Both the position numbers and the translations under genes were made by a program. From CAYRPN01 sp964426135 (GTDB lineage Bacteria; Planctomycetota; Phycisphaerae; Phycisphaerales; Phycisphaeraceae), in assembly GCA_964426135.1 (NCBI GenBank), contig CAYRPN010000121.1:1-17466 (forward strand): a stretch of DNA of 17,466 nt, given 5' to 3'. Positions 15,996 through 17,466 of this stretch are shown here, in pieces. The notes beneath the pieces are model-generated. The model saw nothing but the letters and a program-made list of their open reading frames with translations, made no database searches and had not been told where the DNA came from. Position 1 is the stretch's first letter. Every line of letters starts with the position of its first letter.

Positions 15996-17327
15996 TCAAG
16001 GCTTCTCCCCGACAATCGCATTGACGTTGGCGATGCCGAACTCCACCACCCGGACCGTTGCCGTGTCGAGCAGTTCGCCGCCCTGCCGCCGCTTCACGAC
16101 GAAAAGAGCGGTGCCGCTGGGGACCTGCGCGCTCTGGTGGCGTTCGAGTGTGACTTCGGTGTTCCCGGCGATATAGGTGGACTTGAAGACCGCTGCGCTG
16201 ATCTCGCGGTCGCCGATCCGCATCGGCTGCTTCAGGGCCGTGAGCCGGAAATCGACCCCGTCCTTGTCCTGCCCGTCGGACAAGGAGGTGATGCGGACGA
16301 CGTTGGAACCCACCAGGAGGCTGCCCTGCGGCAGCGCCAGGATGTGCGGCGGCAATCCGACGTCGACGCACGTCCACACCTCGTACCGGTCGGGCGGGCC
16401 AAGTTCGCCGGCAGCCCTGCGCTCCGTGTATTCGGTCACGTCGCACTTCAACTTGGCGCCCTGCACCTGCAGTTCCTGCTGCGAGGTCTTGCCGGCGGTG
16501 AATCCCAGCATCTCCAGGCTGCGCCCCGGCCCCAGCCAGTCCAGGTGCGTTACCTCGCCTTTCACCTTCGCTCCCGCCAACTGATACCGCTGGATGATTT
16601 CCTTGCTGTTGGCCATGCCCTTGAACACCAGCAGCGCGCGATCTTCCTTTGGAAGTTCCTCCGCCTTCACCGTGGAGGTTTCCACCACCGCGAACGTACC
16701 GACGGGAAAGCCGGCCCAGGACCGGCCCGTGTCGGCGATCGCGTCCTTCTCCAGCGGCTTGAGGTTCCATGCGGCAACCGCCGCGGGCTGCTCGCCCACT
16801 CCGATCGGCGCCGGCTTCGGCGGAACCACCGGTGACTCGGCAGGATCAGCCGGGCGAGGGTTGGCCGGCACTGGAACCGCCACCGGCGGCAATGTGGATG
16901 GAGTGGTCGGGGGCGGAGTCGGGGTCGGAATCGGAGTGGTCGCAGTCGCAGTCGGCGGGGGCGTTGCCGGCACGGCAGACGGGCGGCCGCCATCGGTCGT
17001 GCGGGTCATCTTCCAAGCCGTGGCGAGCGTCACCGTCTCGCCCTGAATGGTGAGAGAGAACTCCATCAGTTCACCATCGAGCACGACCGAGCCGCGCACC
17101 GAGTCGCCTTTTCGCGCGCCGATGAACGGGAAGGACTTGCCGCCCTTTTCCAATTCGCCGACGTAACTGCCCTGCGACAGGCGAATGACGATCCCGATGC
17201 CATCGCCCTTGAAGGTGCCGACGAAAGGGTCGGCCGCGGCGGGTGGGGCCGCGTCGGCGCGGGCCAAGGCGGAGAGCAACAGCATCCCCAAACAGGCAAG
17301 GCCGAATCGATGGGTGAACGCCTTCAT
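15996..17327 (-). CDS. Secreted two-domain protein with Pro/Thr-rich linker, unknown function
   Basis: A 443-aa exported protein that I do not recognise. Residues 1-25 are a signal peptide with cleavage likely after ARADA. Residues 33-110 form a beta-rich domain (PFVGTFKGDGIGIVIRLSQG, then GELEKGGKSFPF and RGSVVLDGELMEFSLTIQG), like small lipid-binding or barrel-like folds. Residues 113-176 are a linker of Pro, Thr, Ala and Val (PTATATTPIPTPTPPPTTP). Residues 180-443 form a second, mostly beta domain without recognisable motifs (WAGFPVGTFAVVETSTVK; ERHQSAQVPSGTALFVVKRR). The ATG at 17327 is preceded by aaggac. It converges on the KilA-N remnant, with 33 bases between the end of similarity and its stop. 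A location in the periplasm or cell envelope is likely. Confidence 0.78.
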   Translation of the reverse strand: MKAFTHRFGLACLGMLLLSALARADAAPPAAADPFVGTFKGDGIGIVIRLSQGSYVGELEKGGKSFPFIGARKGDSVRGSVVLDGELMEFSLTIQGETVTLATAWKMTRTTDGGRPSAVPATPPPTATATTPIPTPTPPPTTPSTLPPVAVPVPANPRPADPAESPVVPPKPAPIGVGEQPAAVAAWNLKPLEKDAIADTGRSWAGFPVGTFAVVETSTVKAEELPKEDRALLVFKGMANSKEIIQRYQLAGAKVKGEVTHLDWLGPGRSLEMLGFTAGKTSQQELQVQGAKLKCDVTEYTERRAAGELGPPDRYEVWTCVDVGLPPHILALPQGSLLVGSNVVRITSLSDGQDKDGVDFRLTALKQPMRIGDREISAAVFKSTYIAGNTEVTLERHQSAQVPSGTALFVVKRRQGGELLDTATVRVVEFGIANVNAIVGEKP

Positions 17328-17341
17328 GGTGTTGGTCCTTT

Positions 17342-17466
17342 AGGAATGGGGCCGAAATAACTTCGCGAATTGGCGGCCCCCATTTAGCCGGCGGGCTTGC
17401 CCGCCGAGGGGGTCTCGGCGGGCAAGCCCGCCGGCTAAATGGGGAACTTATTTCGGGCCCGTTCCT
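17342..17466. repeat. Nested inverted repeat upstream of the last gene, runs to window end
   Basis: An inner near-perfect 31-bp stem pairs 17378-17408 with 17414-17444 (ccccatttagccggcgggct and its complement) around the loop ggggt. Outside it, 17344-17364 and 17446-17466 form an imperfect inverted repeat (18 of 21 positions), starting aggaa and ending ttcct at the last base of the window. The element begins directly next to the Shine-Dalgarno sequence of the minus-strand gene, so that gene's promoter lies within or beyond it. It may extend past the window. Confidence 0.8.

Noticed and set aside
15963..16835. C-terminal extension of the KilA-N frame
   Set aside because: It is antisense to the secreted-protein gene, which has a signal peptide and a ribosome binding site; the extension resembles nothing.

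Overview
The window looks like high-GC chromosomal DNA from a planctomycete-type bacterium, possibly Phycisphaerae-like. This is inferred from three things: a prepilin-type protein with an H-X9-DG-like tail, a remnant of the CxxCGYxL...CPECG zinc ribbon common in that phylum, and many short palindromic and microsatellite-like intergenic repeats. There are no RNA genes, no CRISPR array, no complete insertion sequence and no rRNA.

Layout. 1-224: nested inverted repeat. 225-1064: prepilin-like protein. 1075-1330: zinc-ribbon remnant and hairpin cluster. 1364-2038: Uma2-family nuclease. 2196-3071: enoyl-ACP reductase FabI. 3123-4118: lower-GC pair, a winged-helix/PD-(D/E)XK protein and a small hypothetical. 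4209-7256 (-): lipoprotein with two M16 peptidase halves and a KDAG-repeat linker. 7395-7545: MITE-like inverted-repeat element. 7561-8475 (-): secreted beta-propeller protein. 8531-8876: composite repeat module. 8909-10345: homoserine dehydrogenase. 10351-11106 (-): secreted protein with two OB-fold-like domains. 11171-11461 (-): probably truncated receiver-like protein. 11594-12361 (-): CPBP-family membrane protein. 12410-12726: second copy of the composite module. 12764-14833: acetyl-CoA synthetase. 14889-15371: hypothetical. 15564-15962: KilA-N gene cut off at its 3' side. 15996-17327 (-): secreted protein with a Pro/Thr-rich linker. 17342-17466: nested inverted repeat running to the window edge.

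The genes do not form one pathway. FabI (fatty acid synthesis), Hom (Thr/Met branch of aspartate metabolism) and Acs (acetate activation) are housekeeping enzymes lying among exported proteins and small accessory genes. Most genes appear to be transcribed singly; only 3123/3894 look like an operon.

The most unusual feature is the repeat architecture. Upstream of both hom and acs, in a divergent promoter region, the same ordered module occurs: a G-rich (GGGGGTGA)n tract, an AT-rich GCAAATT core, a C-rich (CACCCACT)n tract and a 67-bp inverted repeat ending 32-37 bp before the start codon. Both enzymes also carry an in-frame, low-complexity insert made of 7-nt G-rich units (GGGACWA or AAGGGCC), placed in a loop of an otherwise normal enzyme. 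A two-hairpin element with a covarying base pair occurs at two further sites.
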